In this document: positions 52,846 through 53,572 of the stretch, one piece after another | How positions within the stretch are numbered: position 1 is the stretch's first letter | How the letters are laid out: each line of letters opens with the position of its first letter | Assembly (NCBI GenBank): GCA_947379965.1 | Contig: CANCPC010000007.1 | Location: forward strand, 1-53,572 | Source: Flavobacteriaceae bacterium | GTDB lineage: Bacteria > Bacteroidota > Bacteroidia > Flavobacteriales > Flavobacteriaceae | Reading direction: 5' to 3' | Length of the DNA stretch: 53,572 nucleotides | Notes under the pieces: generated by a model | Database searches by the model: none | What the model saw: only the letters and a program-made list of their open reading frames with translations | What the model was told of the DNA's origin: nothing | Position numbers and translations under genes: made by a program

Positions 52846-53544
52846 TTATTTTTTCCTAACCGTTCTCTGCTCGATTCTTTTCTCGTATTTCTCGCCTTGA
52901 AAAATGCGTTGCACGAATATTCCGGGAATGTGAATTTGGTTGGGATCGAGTGTTCCGGCTTCGACTAATTCCTCGACTTCGGCTATGGTAATTTTTGCGG
53001 CACCAGCCATAGAAGGATTAAAGTTTCTTGCGGTTCCTTTGAAGATGAGGTTTCCTGCCGTGTCGCCTTTCCAAGCTTTTACGATGGCAAAATCAGCTTT
53101 GAAAGCCAATTCCAGAACGTGCATTTTTCCGTTGAATTCTCGGGATTCTTTGCCAATGGCGACTTCGGTTCCGAAACCTGCAGGAGTGAAAAAAGCGGGA
53201 ATTCCTGCTTGTGCCGCGCGACATCTTTCGGCGAGAGTACCTTGCGGAATAAGCTCGACATCGAGTTCACCAGAAAGCATTTGGCGTTCGAATTCGGCAT
53301 TTTCTCCCACATAGGAAGAAATCATTTTTTTGATTTGATGTTTTTGCAACAGCAAACCAAGCCCAAAATCATCGACGCCAGCATTATTAGAAATACAGGT
53401 CAAGTTGTTGGTTTCTTTTTTGACGAGTTCGGCAATGGAGTTTTCAGGAATACCACAAAGACCAAAACCACCAAGCATTAAGGTCATTCCGTTTTCGATT
53501 CCCACCAGTGCGTCTTGAACGTTGTTTACTTTCTTGTTGATCAT
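52846..53544 (-). CDS. scoA: 3-oxoacid CoA-transferase subunit A
   Basis: A 232-residue subunit of the succinyl-CoA:3-oxoacid CoA-transferase type: [49 protein letters not shown] and [26 protein letters not shown] are typical. The catalytic Glu is on subunit B. It is the first gene of the pair and works in ketone body or branched-chain acid breakdown. The ATG at 53544 lies close to the window end, so the promoter is only partly visible. Confidence 0.94.
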   Translation of the reverse strand: MINKKVNNVQDALVGIENGMTLMLGGFGLCGIPENSIAELVKKETNNLTCISNNAGVDDFGLGLLLQKHQIKKMISSYVGENAEFERQMLSGELDVELIPQGTLAERCRAAQAGIPAFFTPAGFGTEVAIGKESREFNGKMHVLELAFKADFAIVKAWKGDTAGNLIFKGTARNFNPSMAGAAKITIAEVEELVEAGTLDPNQIHIPGIFVQRIFQGEKYEKRIEQRTVRKK

Positions 53545-53572
53545 AGCGTCTTTTTTTAGCCCAGATATAAGA

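Noticed and set aside
1..53572. tRNA or rRNA genes
   Set aside because: I looked for T-loop and acceptor patterns in the spacers on both strands and saw none; a covariance search would be needed to be certain.

Overview
The window looks like chromosomal DNA from a Flavobacterium-like member of the Flavobacteriaceae (Bacteroidota). The DNA is AT-rich. Several promoters fit the Bacteroidota pattern (TTTG, then TAnnTTTG about 19-22 bases later). The gene content also fits: a DUF4175 protein, a DUF4837 lipoprotein, a bacterial HU-like/SPOR protein, a GlnRS with a long C-terminal tail, a Mg-type HemB, HemJ and a class I fumarase. I saw no tRNA, rRNA, CRISPR array or prophage. Most of the window is ordinary core chromosome.

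Layout: 1-314 holds a toxin-antitoxin remnant in which the toxin frame is stopped early. 426-6048 holds glnS, a three-gene small-membrane-protein operon, a beta-barrel protein and gltX. 6211-12903 holds a DUF4175 protein, ybeY, mnmG and a methyltransferase; three 16-bp sites matching the ParB-binding site parS surround mnmG, and one of them encodes the last residues of YbeY. 13149-25142 is housekeeping: an OmpH/Skp-like chaperone, a PIF1-type helicase, an HU/SPOR protein, dprA, trpS, an acyltransferase, recA, a thioesterase, a DoxX-like protein, holB and pgk. 25247-34166 carries envelope and lipid genes: a LysM transglycosylase, two lipoproteins, an S41 protease, rnpA, a second acyltransferase beside an acyl-ACP desaturase, and an HD hydrolase.

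34287-46317 includes a nearly complete heme pathway. hemJ and hemH lie on the minus strand. An AraC-type regulator is divergent from hemA-hemC-hemD-hemE-hemF-hemB and a lipoprotein cytochrome c. Two direct repeats 21 bp apart sit just upstream of the hemA promoter and are a natural AraC-family operator. Only hemL (glutamate-semialdehyde aminomutase) is missing from the route from glutamyl-tRNA to protoheme, and gltX, which supplies the substrate, lies about 34 kb upstream.

46470-53544 holds ogt, an exonuclease, an SpmA/SpmB-type membrane protein, a REP-associated tyrosine transposase between two matching clusters of short hairpins, class I fumarase and the two subunits of a 3-oxoacid CoA-transferase.

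The intergenic spaces contain several families of short dispersed inverted repeats. The most unusual structures are the parS cluster, the hairpin-flanked transposase (one hairpin pair shows a compensatory base change), the hemA operator-like repeats, a perfect 58-bp palindrome between an acyltransferase gene and recA, and a cysteine-rich insert in ferrochelatase.
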